DNA from: Bacteroidetes bacterium OLB12
Lineage (GTDB): Bacteria; Bacteroidota; Bacteroidia; Cytophagales; Cyclobacteriaceae
DNA length: 50,896 nt
Reading direction: 5' to 3'
NCBI GenBank assembly: GCA_001567185.1
Contig: LNFR01000053.1
Coordinates: forward strand, 1 to 50,896
Shown: positions 26,918-35,314 of the stretch, piece after piece
Position numbering within the stretch: the stretch's first letter is position 1
Layout: each line of letters begins with the position of its first letter
Position numbers and translations under genes: made by a program
The notes under the pieces: generated by a model
Told to the model about the DNA's origin: nothing
What the model saw: the letters and a program-made list of their open reading frames with translations, nothing else
The model's database searches: none

Positions 26918-28075
26918 TTAAACTTCAAATGGAGTCCATTTTTCTTTGCTCTGTCCGCTCTTCACCACATTATCAATAAATGCCATTCCACGAATGCCAT
27001 CATCCACAGAAGGGAAATCGATATGGGCAGGCACTTGCGTACCATCAATCTTTGCGCTGAGGGCAACCGCAAAATTGCGATAGAGGTTTGCAAACGCTTC
27101 AAGATAACCTTCGGGGTGGCCGCCCGGAGTGCGTGTATTAAATAATGCTTCCGGATGTAAGAATCCATTGGTACCGGCACGATAAATCTGGGTGGGTTTA
27201 TCCAGCCACTTCACCAATAACGTATTTGGTTCTTGTTGCGACCATTCCAAACCACCGTTCTCACCATACACCCGAATCTTTAATGCGTTCTCTTCACCGG
27301 CAGCAACCTGCGAGGCCATTAACACGCCTGCACCAACCGTTATCAAACTTGAGCAACACGTTGCCATCATCATCCACGCGCGGCCGGGCACCATAATGTT
27401 CAGGTCAGCACACAGGTGTGTGATCTTTAAACCGGTAATAAACTCGGCCAGGTGGGCAGCATGTGTTCCTATATCGCCCATGGCACCGGCTTTGCCGGAG
27501 CGCTTGGGGTCGGTGCGCCAGGCAGCTTGTGCATTGCCTTCGCGTTCGCTCATTTTACTAAGCCAGCCTTGCGGGTATTCTACATACACTTTACGGATTT
27601 TTCCAAAGATACCATCGCGTACCATGGCCCGTGCTTCGCGCACCATCGGGTAACCCGAATAAGTGTGTGTTAAACAAAGAAGCAATCCGGTTTCCTGAAT
27701 TTTCTTTTTTAGCTGACGGGCTTCATCTATGGTAAACGTGATGGGCTTTTCAATTACCACATGAAATCCTTTCTCCAACGCCAGCATGGCCGGTGCGAAG
27801 TGTGCAAAATTTGGTGTTACAATAGTTACAAAATCAATCCGCTTATCGGCCGGAAGTTTGCTCTCCTTTTCAATCATTTCTTCGAAGGAGGTATATGTTC
27901 TGTCTTCGGACAGAAACAACATCTTTCCACTTTCTTTGGCTACTTCCGGGTGAATGCTAAGGGCTCCGGCTACCACTTCAATAAGTCCGTCCATGTTGGC
28001 GGCCAGGCGGTGGATGGATCCGATAAAGGCATCTTTGCCTCCACCTACCATTCCCATTCTGAGTTTTCTGTTCAT
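26918..28075 (-). CDS. Gfo/Idh/MocA family oxidoreductase, internal compensated double frameshift
   Basis: An NAD(P)-dependent sugar or inositol dehydrogenase-like protein of 385 residues. The Rossmann motif is GMVGGGKDAFIGSIHRLAAN. The catalytic-domain segment EKPITFTIDEA is followed by GAMGDIGTHAAHLAEFITG, with the usual active-site D and H. Between about 27335 and 27377 the given frame reads AWMMMATCCSSLITVG, which is not family-like. The +1 frame of the same bases reads DDDGNVLLKFDNG, exactly as expected before VLMASQVAAGEENALKIRVYGENGG. One base lost near 27376/27377 and one gained near 27335-27336 explain it. It is first gene of the DUF1080 operon. It lacks a signal peptide. Confidence 0.92.
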   Translation of the reverse strand: MNRKLRMGMVGGGKDAFIGSIHRLAANMDGLIEVVAGALSIHPEVAKESGKMLFLSEDRTYTSFEEMIEKESKLPADKRIDFVTIVTPNFAHFAPAMLALEKGFHVVIEKPITFTIDEARQLKKKIQETGLLLCLTHTYSGYPMVREARAMVRDGIFGKIRKVYVEYPQGWLSKMSEREGNAQAAWRTDPKRSGKAGAMGDIGTHAAHLAEFITGLKITHLCADLNIMVPGRAWMMMATCCSSLITVGAGVLMASQVAAGEENALKIRVYGENGGLEWSQQEPNTLLVKWLDKPTQIYRAGTNGFLHPEALFNTRTPGGHPEGYLEAFANLYRNFAVALSAKIDGTQVPAHIDFPSVDDGIRGMAFIDNVVKSGQSKEKWTPFEV

Positions 28076-28148
28076 GCGATTAGGCTCGGTTTAAATTCAA
28101 ACAAGTTTAAAATGATATGGCGAAAATTAACGAAATAAATTTAACGGA

Positions 28149-28159
28149 AACGATTGCAA
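28149..28159 (+). promoter_or_regulatory. LacI-type operator-like motif upstream of the Gfo/Idh operon
   Basis: AACGATTGCAA lies 74 nt before the Gfo/Idh ATG and just past the end of xylA. It shares the core CG[AT]TTGCAA with sites upstream of PEPCK and the MFS gene. No exact -7 box was found in the gap; TAATTTTC on the minus strand is the nearest. Confidence 0.35.
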
Positions 28160-28174
28160 TACTTTTAAATGGGC

Positions 28175-29503
28175 TTAAATAAACTTGTTTATCAAGTTCT
28201 CCAGATACTCCTGTTTTCCACTCGTCTGCGCGGGCTCGCCATTCTTGAGAGCCAGTTTCCGCAACTCGCGCAAGCCAAGGTTTCCGTTTTCAAACTTCTT
28301 GCCGTTACCCCTGTCGAACGAGGCATAACGTTCGCGTTTCATGCGCACAAACTCTCCATTTTCCAAAATGGCATGTGCGGCTATCAATGCTTTGGCAAAC
28401 GTGTCCATGCCGCCAATGTGGGCATAGAAAATATCAATCAGGTCAGTTGAGTTTCTGCGGGTTTTGGCATCGAAGTTTACACCTCCGGTTTTAAAACCAC
28501 CAGCCTGTAAAATCACCAACATGGCTTCTGTTAGTTCATATACGCTGTTGGGAAACTGGTCGGTGTCCCAACCGTTCTGGTTATCGCCCCGGTTGGCATC
28601 AATACTTCCCAATGCGTTGGCATCGGCTGCTACCTGCAATTCATGATCGAAGGTGTGGCTGGCCAAGGTAGCGTGGTTCACTTCTATGTTCAGTTTAAAA
28701 TCATCCATCAGATCGAACTGGCGCAAAAAGTTGAGGCAGGTAGCGGCATCAAAATCGTATTGATGTTTGCTGGGCTCCATGGGTTTGGGTTCAATATAGA
28801 ACACACCTTTAAAGCCTTGCCTGCGCGCATAGTCGCGCGAGATTTGTAAGAAGCGCGCCAGGTGTTCTTGTTCCCGTTTCATGTTGGTGTTCAGCAACGA
28901 CATATAACCTTCTCTTCCGCCCCAGAAGGTATAGCCCATACCACCCAATTCGATGGTAGCATCAATTGCATTTTTTACCTGCGCGGCAGCGTGGGTTACC
29001 ACGTGGAAATCGGGGTTGGTAGCGGCACCATTCATATAGCGTGGATTACCAAACAGGTTGGCTGTGCCCCACAGCAATTTTACGCCTGAGTCTTTCTGTT
29101 TTTGTTTGGCATAGTCCACAATTTTACGAAGTCTTTTTTCCGATTCTGCCAATGTGGGTGCTTCATCCACCAGGTCGTAATCATGAAAACAATAAAACGG
29201 GGCACCGATCTTGGTAATGAATTCAAACGCGGCATCCATTTTATCAAAAGCGCGCTTTACCGGATCGGCATTTTGCAACCACGGAAACTGTTTAGTGCCC
29301 GTTCCAAACGGGTCGCCACCGGTTCCACAGAAGGTATGCCAGTAGGCAATAGCAAAACGAAGGTGCTCCTGCATGGTTTTACGACCAATCTTTTTGTTGG
29401 GATTGTAAAACTTAAACGCCAGCGGATTGTCTGACTCCGGGCCCTCGTAGCGGATGGCACGAATGCCTTTGAAATACTCTTGTTTTCCTTTGATTACTTT
29501 CAT
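28175..29503 (-). CDS. xylA: Xylose isomerase
   Basis: Interconverts D-xylose and D-xylulose. The 442-residue length fits the class II enzymes. The active-site His is in [63 protein letters not shown] (metal-binding Glu), [18 protein letters not shown] and [18 protein letters not shown] are the standard metal/substrate loops. There is no signal peptide. It lies 31 nt downstream of xylB in the same orientation, so the xylBA operon is driven from the promoter at 31054-31061. Confidence 0.98.
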   Translation of the reverse strand: MKVIKGKQEYFKGIRAIRYEGPESDNPLAFKFYNPNKKIGRKTMQEHLRFAIAYWHTFCGTGGDPFGTGTKQFPWLQNADPVKRAFDKMDAAFEFITKIGAPFYCFHDYDLVDEAPTLAESEKRLRKIVDYAKQKQKDSGVKLLWGTANLFGNPRYMNGAATNPDFHVVTHAAAQVKNAIDATIELGGMGYTFWGGREGYMSLLNTNMKREQEHLARFLQISRDYARRQGFKGVFYIEPKPMEPSKHQYDFDAATCLNFLRQFDLMDDFKLNIEVNHATLASHTFDHELQVAADANALGSIDANRGDNQNGWDTDQFPNSVYELTEAMLVILQAGGFKTGGVNFDAKTRRNSTDLIDIFYAHIGGMDTFAKALIAAHAILENGEFVRMKRERYASFDRGNGKKFENGNLGLRELRKLALKNGEPAQTSGKQEYLENLINKFI

Positions 29504-29534
29504 GACAATTAAAATTTATTGAGTTAATCTATAC

Positions 29535-31037
29535 TTATAGTTTGGTAAGCTCTTGTGCTAAAATGCTTTTCCATTTCTGATAAACCATTTCATATTGTTC
29601 TTGCTGCCGCGAATCCGGCAGTTCATTGTGCAACAACTTTAACCCGGTAAAGGCCTGTTTAAAATTAGAATAAATGGCCGCCCCCACTCCGGCACCCAGT
29701 GCGGCACCCATGGCTCCATCGGTATCGTAAAGTTCTAACCGGGCACCTGTGGTATTTACAAACGCATGGCGAAATACCGGGCTCAAAAACATATTGGCAT
29801 GGCCGGCCCGTATTACCTGCGATTGTAACCCCATCGATTGCAGAATATCGAATCCATAACGAAGGGCAAACACAATTCCTTCCTGTGCTGCCCGAAATAC
29901 GTGGGCCTGGGTGTGCCTGTTAAAATCCAACCCGTGCCACGATGCATTGATCACTTTGTTTTCCAGGATGCGTTCCGCTCCGTTTCCAAAGGGCAACATC
30001 TGCAGACCATCGGCACCAACCCGTATGCCTGATGCCAGCTCATTCATTTGGTTGTATGAAATTGCTTCCGTGCTTTTAATATTCTTGCGCAGCCAGCTGT
30101 TTAAAATACCCGTACCGTTCACGCAAAGTAAAATGCCGTTACGCTTTTGATTGGCCTTGTTGTTTACATGTAGAAATGCGTTTACACGCGATTTTTTATC
30201 GAAGGTATTATTCTCGGTAACGCTATAAATCACACCGGATGTACCGGCAGTAGCGGCCGTCTCCCCTGGGTTCAGCACATTCAATGAAAATGCATTGTTG
30301 GGCTGATCGCCCGCACGGTAAGAAATTGGTGTGCCTGCTTTCAACCCGGTTTGTGCAGCAGCTTTCGCACTTATTACTGCCTGGATAGAAAATACCGGTT
30401 TGGAATCTGCCAACAGCCCGGCATCGATACCATACTGGTTCAACAAAGCAGTTGCAATTGTACCTTCCTGGTAATCCCAAAAAATCCCTTCCGACAAACC
30501 GGTATCTGTTGTTGTTGCTTCTCCACTCAGCTTAAAGGCAATGTAATCGCCAGGCAGCATGATCTTATGAATTCGATCATACACTGCCGGTTCATTTTCT
30601 TTTACCCACTTTAGTTTGGAGGCGGTAAAATTTCCAGGTGCGTTGAGGAAATGCTTCAGACAAAAGTCTTCACCAAGCGCTGCGAAAGCTTCTTCACCAA
30701 TCTTTACGGCCCGGCTATCGCACCATATAATGGAAGACCGCACCGGGTTACCGGCTTTATCAATACAAACCAATCCATGCATTTGGTAAGCAATGCCAAT
30801 GGCTTTAACCTGATCGCCCGCGGCACCTGCTTTTGCCAAACATTCTTTAATACAAATTACTACATGGTGCCACCAGGTTTCTGGATCCTGCTCGGCCCAA
30901 CCCGGATTTAAGGTTATCATTTCCATTTCCTCGGCTGGCGACTGTGCAGAAGTTGCCCGGGTGCCGGTAACTACATCCACTAAGGTGGCCTTTACGGAAG
31001 AACTGCCTATATCAAGGCCCAATAAATACCCTTGCAT
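29535..31037 (-). CDS. xylB: Xylulokinase (FGGY family)
   Basis: Phosphorylates D-xylulose to xylulose-5-phosphate for the pentose phosphate pathway. The 500-residue protein starts LLGLDIGSSSVKATLVDV (ATP-binding DIGSSS). It has GWAEQDPETWW, YQMHGLVCIDKAG, IIWCDSRA (catalytic Asp of the FGGY fold) and the C-terminal ATP-site segment IRAGHANMFLSPVFRHAFVNTTGA. It is the first gene of the xylBA operon and is divergent from the NUDIX-type regulator. A perfect -7 box and a palindromic operator lie in the 68-nt gap. Confidence 0.95.
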   Translation of the reverse strand: MQGYLLGLDIGSSSVKATLVDVVTGTRATSAQSPAEEMEMITLNPGWAEQDPETWWHHVVICIKECLAKAGAAGDQVKAIGIAYQMHGLVCIDKAGNPVRSSIIWCDSRAVKIGEEAFAALGEDFCLKHFLNAPGNFTASKLKWVKENEPAVYDRIHKIMLPGDYIAFKLSGEATTTDTGLSEGIFWDYQEGTIATALLNQYGIDAGLLADSKPVFSIQAVISAKAAAQTGLKAGTPISYRAGDQPNNAFSLNVLNPGETAATAGTSGVIYSVTENNTFDKKSRVNAFLHVNNKANQKRNGILLCVNGTGILNSWLRKNIKSTEAISYNQMNELASGIRVGADGLQMLPFGNGAERILENKVINASWHGLDFNRHTQAHVFRAAQEGIVFALRYGFDILQSMGLQSQVIRAGHANMFLSPVFRHAFVNTTGARLELYDTDGAMGAALGAGVGAAIYSNFKQAFTGLKLLHNELPDSRQQEQYEMVYQKWKSILAQELTKL

Positions 31038-31053
31038 ACGATTGTTTTGTACT

Positions 31054-31061
31054 CAAAAGTA
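31054..31061 (-). promoter_or_regulatory. Bacteroidota -7 promoter box for xylBA
   Basis: Minus-strand TACTTTTG, an exact TAnnTTTG match, 17 nt before the xylB ATG. The operator candidate 31068-31086 lies directly upstream, in the -15 to -33 zone, where a bound repressor would block the promoter. Confidence 0.6.
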
Positions 31062-31067
31062 TTTACT

Positions 31068-31086
31068 TATAGTCAGAATGACCATA
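31068..31086. promoter_or_regulatory. Palindromic operator candidate between xylBA and the NUDIX regulator
   Basis: On the minus strand TATGGTCATTCTGACTATA is an 8-3-8 palindrome with one mismatch. It is flanked on one side by the xylB -7 box. On the other side it touches a near-match -7 box for the regulator (TATATTAG, 31085-31092). This placement fits autoregulation plus control of xylBA by the adjacent NrtR-type protein. A related sequence occurs at 31782-31799. Confidence 0.6.
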
Positions 31087-31105
31087 TATTAGCACCAAAA
31101 TCTTT

Positions 31106-31771
31106 ATGGAAAATCCGGTTCATCCCGATTCGATCATTGAAGCGCTGTCTATCGACTGCGTGATATTTGGCTTTAAGGATGGCCGGCTGGACATACTTTT
31201 GGTAAAACATGCCGAGGGTATTAGTGCCGGTAAATGGGCCCTGCCGGGAGGCTGGATTACCTATGGCGAAAGTGTAGATGACGCGGCCAAGCGATTACTA
31301 AAATCCCTTACGGGAATTAGCGACATTTACCTGGAGCAACTGAAGGCCTTTGGCGATCCAAACCGCTATCCCTTGAAAAGGGTTGTGACGGTTGCTTACT
31401 ATGCATTGGTAAACGAAGAAAGCTATTCGCTGATTCCGGGGTTTACCGCATCGGATGCACAATGGTTCAATGTGCATGAAGTTCCGGAGTTAATCTATGA
31501 TCATAATCAGATTTTAGAGTTTGGGTACAACCATCTGAAACATAAAGTACGGCACGAACCCATCGGGTTTAACCTGTTGCCTGCAAAGTTTACCTTGCTG
31601 CAACTGCAAGAATTATACGAAGCAATCTTAGAAACCAGGCTGGATAAATCGAACTTCAGGCGCAAGCTGGGTAAAATGAAGTTGCTGATAAATTGTAAAG
31701 AGAAACAGAAGGATGTATCGCACCGGGCAGCGGCCTTATTTAAGTTCGACAAACGGATTTATGTACCTTAA
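31106..31771 (+). CDS. NUDIX-type transcriptional regulator (NrtR/AraR-like) of xylose genes
   Basis: A 221-residue protein with an N-terminal NUDIX fold (about 14-140) and a C-terminal winged-helix part (LPAKFTLLQLQELYEAILETRLDKSNFRRKLGKM). In the NUDIX box, GGWITYGE is kept, but the catalytic REUxEE residues read RLLKSL, so hydrolase activity is very unlikely. That is the pattern of NrtR-family sugar regulators of Bacteroidota, which sense a sugar or its derivative. It is divergent from xylBA and followed by an MFS transporter. The inferred role is repressor or activator of xylose use, binding the 31068-31086 palindrome. Confidence 0.88.
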   Translation: MENPVHPDSIIEALSIDCVIFGFKDGRLDILLVKHAEGISAGKWALPGGWITYGESVDDAAKRLLKSLTGISDIYLEQLKAFGDPNRYPLKRVVTVAYYALVNEESYSLIPGFTASDAQWFNVHEVPELIYDHNQILEFGYNHLKHKVRHEPIGFNLLPAKFTLLQLQELYEAILETRLDKSNFRRKLGKMKLLINCKEKQKDVSHRAAALFKFDKRIYVP

Positions 31772-31781
31772 GGCGAAACGG

Positions 31782-31823
31782 TATGGTCTTCGAATTATAA
31801 CCATTTATATAAAACGTTTGCAA
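31782..31823 (+). promoter_or_regulatory. Possible second regulator site and LacI-type motif upstream of the MFS gene
   Basis: TATGGTCTTCGAATTATA (31782-31799) resembles the xyl operator TATGGTCATTCTGACTATA with two single-base gaps. AACGTTTGCAA (31813-31823) belongs to the CG[AT]TTGCAA group. Both lie in the 105-nt gap between the NUDIX regulator and the MFS gene. No exact -7 box was seen here. Confidence 0.35.
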
Positions 31824-31876
31824 CAAAACTTTTTTCATTACATATTTCATAACCTAAAAATTAAACCTACACACAC

Positions 31877-33087
31877 ATGAGCGATAAACCCAACATCAGA
31901 TTGTTTTATGCCAGTTGTTTCGCATTGATCACAACCGCATTTTCATTTAGTATCCGCGCTGGAATCTTACCCGAGCTTGGTGCAACCTTTAACCTTACCA
32001 ATGAACAACTGGGTTTTATCAACACCATGTGGTTTGTTGGTTTTCCTATTTCCATGGTATTGGGTGGAATCTTTTATAGCTCCATCGGCCCCAAGCGGAT
32101 TATGCATTTTGCTTTTGTTGCACATACTATTGGTATCCTGCTTACCATTTTCTCGGGCGGCTATACCGGCCTTCTGATTTCTACCTTGTTTATAGGCCTG
32201 GGCAATGGTTGTACCGAAGCAGCCTGTAACCCGTTGATTGCCTCGAGCTATAGCGGCAAGCAGATGAATACCCTGATGAACCGCTTCCACATGTGGTTTC
32301 CGGGTGGTATCGTGCTGGGTAGTCTTATCTCATTTGCCATGACAAAAATGCAATTGGGTTGGGAATCGCAGATCTGGATTATTATGATTCCAACCCTGAT
32401 CTACGCCTACTTATTTTATGGCCAGGCCTTTCCGGAAACCAAAGGCGAAGCAGGTTCCCTTTCAGCCAACCTGAAAGCCATGGCTACCCCGCTTTTCATT
32501 TTCATTTGTGCTTGTATGACCCTTACCGCTATTTCAGAGTTTGGTCCCCAACAATGGACGGGTATCATTATGGCTAAGAGCGGAGCCGAACCAATGGTTA
32601 TTTTAGCCTTAGTAACCGGCTTGATGGCGGTGGGTCGTTATTTTGGTGGTGAATTTGTACACAAGTTTGATCAAACAGGTGTGTTATTGGGCTCTGCTGT
32701 TTTTACTGCCATTGGAATATTCCTGTTCAGCACCCAAACCGGAGCCATGACCTACGTAGCCGCTATCCTATTTGCAATGGGTGTTTGTTACTTCTGGCCA
32801 AACATGATTGGTTTTACCGCTGAGAAAATGCCTGCAACAGGCGCCATCGGAATGTCCGTGGTAGGAGCCTTTGGTATGTTCTCTACCTCTATCTGGCAAC
32901 CCATTATTGGTAATTGGATTGATACCGCTAAAAAAACTGCTGCTGAATCGGGTCTTACTGGCGATGAGTTAGACCTGGTGGCCGGGCAAGACACCTTAAG
33001 AACCATGGTTACCTTTCCGGTTATTCTTATCGTACTTTTACCATTTTGTTATTCTGGATGCGCAAGCGAACCAACGTTGCCGCTTAA
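31877..33087 (+). CDS. MFS transporter, C-terminus in a shifted frame
   Basis: A 12-helix major facilitator of about 403 residues. It starts NIRLFYASCFALITTAFSFSIRAGILPELGATFNLTNEQLGFI and contains GIFYSSIGPKRIMHFAF between helices 2 and 3. The uncorrected frame ends LLPFCYSGCASEPTLPLN, unlike any MFS tail. One extra T in the T4 run at 33036-33039 gives IVLFTILLFWMRKRTNVAA and a stop at 33085-33087, a normal helix 12 plus basic end. Its position after the xylose regulator suggests a pentose or related sugar as substrate, but the subfamily is not certain. A strong terminator follows at 33112. Confidence 0.88.
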
Positions 33088-33111
33088 TATTTTAACCAAC
33101 TAATTATAGAT

Positions 33112-33151
33112 AGAAAGGCTGCTTACTTTTTGTATGACAGCCTTTCTTTTT
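33112..33151 (+). terminator. Intrinsic terminator after the MFS gene
   Basis: AGAAAGGCTG (33112-33121) and CAGCCTTTCT (33138-33147) form a perfect 10-bp stem with a 16-nt loop. T-rich bases follow. Confidence 0.8.
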
Positions 33152-33193
33152 GTTCTTGTAGTAGTAACTTCACTCACCCGTTAATTCAAGCAC

Positions 33194-33994
33194 ATGATCA
33201 AAACGCTGCTCTCGCCCTTTAAACGCTTTGCGTGGTTTAAACGCCTGAATGCCAAAATAACCTACGAGTGGTTGGCAAAACATATTCCGGCTGACGACTG
33301 GCAGTTTATGAATTATGGGTACTCGCCCCATACAAATGAACCTGCCTATCAACCAGAACCAAAACCGCTGCAACTTTATCCGTTGTTAATGTATCATTAC
33401 CTGGGGTCAAAGACCGATCTAACCGGCAAGATTGTTTTGGAGGTTGGCAGTGGCCGCGGTGGTGGTGCCGCTTATCTGGCTGCGCATTTCAAGCCAGCCA
33501 GCTACACCGGTATGGACCTGGCCCAGCATGCGGTTGATCTGGCCAGCAAAATTCATTCTGTTGCAAACCTGAAGTTTATACAAGGCAGTGCCGAGGCCAT
33601 TCCTTTACCTGATAACAGCGTGGATGTGGTTATTAATGTAGAATCATGCCATGCATACGGCTCCGTGAAAAAATTTCTGAGTGAAGTAAAACGCGTACTA
33701 AAGCCAGGTGGTTATTTTTTAATGGTTGATTTCAGATATGCGCAAGACATGCATGAACTAAACCAGTTACTTGCCGAAAGCGGCCTAACCATGAAGCAGG
33801 AAGAAAACATAACCGAACGCGTGGTACTGGCCATCGAAGCAGAAGATGATGCCAAACAAAAACGCATCCGGGACCTGGTGCCGCCCAAATGGCAAAAATT
33901 ATTTGCTGAGTTTGCCGGTGTGGTGGGTTCAAAGTTCTATCGCAACCTGAAAGACGGAACGCGGTTTTATTACCGGTACGTAATGCAGAAGTAA
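33194..33994 (+). CDS. Class I SAM-dependent methyltransferase
   Basis: A 266-residue soluble enzyme with a Methyltransf_11-type core. Motif I is VLEVGSGRGGGAAYLA (about 81-96), then the acidic strand YTGMDLAQHAVDLA and FIQGSAEAIPLPDNSVDVVINVESCHAYGS (motifs II-III). EVKRVLKPGGYFLMVDFRY follows. The VESCHAY segment and overall length resemble sterol/phthiotriol-type small-lipid methyltransferases. The N-terminus (FMNYGYSP) and basic start MIKTLLSPFKRFAWFKRL suggest membrane association. It is a monocistronic gene between the MFS terminator and a convergent membrane-protein gene. The acceptor substrate is unknown. Confidence 0.88.
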   Translation: MIKTLLSPFKRFAWFKRLNAKITYEWLAKHIPADDWQFMNYGYSPHTNEPAYQPEPKPLQLYPLLMYHYLGSKTDLTGKIVLEVGSGRGGGAAYLAAHFKPASYTGMDLAQHAVDLASKIHSVANLKFIQGSAEAIPLPDNSVDVVINVESCHAYGSVKKFLSEVKRVLKPGGYFLMVDFRYAQDMHELNQLLAESGLTMKQEENITERVVLAIEAEDDAKQKRIRDLVPPKWQKLFAEFAGVVGSKFYRNLKDGTRFYYRYVMQK

Positions 33995-34035
33995 CAACCC
34001 TGTGTTTCTTTGCAGAAATACGTAAACACCACCTG

Positions 34036-34791
34036 TTAAGCAGGGCTCTTTACATTCGATGAAAGAGCGGCAATTACCACCTCCCGTGCTTCGCGGTGTT
34101 TGCAATAACTACATTGGTAATGTTCCAGCAATAACCCATCTTCGGTTTGTGTGGGCTTTTTCTCTATTTCTTCGGAGGCAATTTTCATCGTGTAGTAACC
34201 ACACTCTCCGCACTTTTCTGCATGCTGGTAGGGCATGTATTTTTCCACTTTTTTCTCTCCCGTTTTTTCATCAAACCAAACATCGTACTCTACTGAATGC
34301 AATTCACTTTGGTGTTGTTCCAGTTGGTCAGCCTCCAGGTGTACGGAGCCCTCTTCGTCCGTAAGTTTGCGCATCACATTACCAGCCGAAGATTTACGAG
34401 GCTTGTTGCGAATACGCCTGAGGCGCCCCTCTAAAAGCCGGGGGTATAAAACCCGGATCAGCCCAGAAAACAATGTATATAAAATCACAAACGAGCCTGC
34501 CAGAAAGAATATACTGACATATAACTTTACCGAATCATCAACCGGGATAAGCGGGGTTATTTTGGCTGTAGCAAAAAGCACCAGGCCCACCATAACACTT
34601 AATATGGCATACCAGAAAAATTTTATCTCATGTTGGTTTACATAGTCATAGCGTTCTTTAGGATCTGATATGGTAATCAGCTTTATTTCATGATAAATCA
34701 GGATAAGAACGGCAATAGCAAATAAAACATAAGAGCCCAGAACCAGGTAGTTGTCCCAGGTCTCAATAAACTGGCTTGCAGAAGTTTCCAT
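34036..34791 (-). CDS. Membrane protein with C-terminal zinc-ribbon-like domain
   Basis: A 251-residue protein with three predicted membrane helices (about 17-38, 58-78, 88-112). A basic juxtamembrane stretch follows (GRLRRIRNKPRKS), then a soluble domain. That domain has two cysteine pairs, CGEC (194-197) and CSYC (227-230), spaced as in zinc ribbons. The part before it (YDVWFDEKTGEKKVEKYMPYQHAEKCGECGYYTMKI) resembles proteins that bind metal or nucleic acid at the membrane face. No family name is recognised. It is transcribed alone, divergent from the YkvA-like gene with a 124-nt gap, and convergent with the methyltransferase. Confidence 0.78.
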   Translation of the reverse strand: METSASQFIETWDNYLVLGSYVLFAIAVLILIYHEIKLITISDPKERYDYVNQHEIKFFWYAILSVMVGLVLFATAKITPLIPVDDSVKLYVSIFFLAGSFVILYTLFSGLIRVLYPRLLEGRLRRIRNKPRKSSAGNVMRKLTDEEGSVHLEADQLEQHQSELHSVEYDVWFDEKTGEKKVEKYMPYQHAEKCGECGYYTMKIASEEIEKKPTQTEDGLLLEHYQCSYCKHREAREVVIAALSSNVKSPA

Positions 34792-34915
34792 ATTGGATGG
34801 GGTTAGGTACTAAAAGCATGAGAAATTTGCGAATAATCTTGTGCAGATTCAATGAAAAGCATCATATTTTTACCAGGTTTTGAAATTATCTGGCACTAAA
34901 TGACGTTTACCCATC

Positions 34916-35314
34916 GTGGAAAATAGTTTCTTTAGACTAGCCCTTCAACAAGCCGCACGCCTGCTGGGAAAACCAGGCCGTATAACCCGCATTCTTGCGG
35001 AATTAACAGCCAAAATGAGCCGGGTGGACTGGTCTGTGGAGGGTCGATTGAAGCTGAAGCACCAGCTGTTTCTGGCTGGGCGTCTTATCAAAGCCAGTTT
35101 AACCGGTGCCTATTCCCTCAAGTCGAAGCGCACCTTGGTAGCCTTGCTGGCTGCCTGTATTTATTTTATTAACCCATTCGATCTTATTCCCGATCTGCTT
35201 GCCGGTATTGGCCTGGCAGATGATATGGCCATTGTTGCATGGGTATTTAATGCGGCTGCAGCCGAGCTACGTGCATTTGAAGATTGGGAAAGGGCTACTT
35301 CCGTTTCCCTTTAA
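34916..35314 (+). CDS. YkvA-like (DUF1232) protein
   Basis: A 132-residue protein with the DUF1232 core YSLKSKRTLVALLAACIYFINPFDLIPDLLAGIGLADDMAIVAWV (about 65-109). This is a hydrophobic hairpin with the conserved Y-x-I-x-P-x-D-x-I-P-D pattern. The upstream half is basic and helical. The start is a GTG (MENSFFRLAL). Members are found in most bacteria, are thought to be membrane-associated, and have no assigned function. It overlaps the 3' end of the convergent serine hydrolase gene by 4 nt. Confidence 0.85.
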   Translation: MENSFFRLALQQAARLLGKPGRITRILAELTAKMSRVDWSVEGRLKLKHQLFLAGRLIKASLTGAYSLKSKRTLVALLAACIYFINPFDLIPDLLAGIGLADDMAIVAWVFNAAAAELRAFEDWERATSVSL

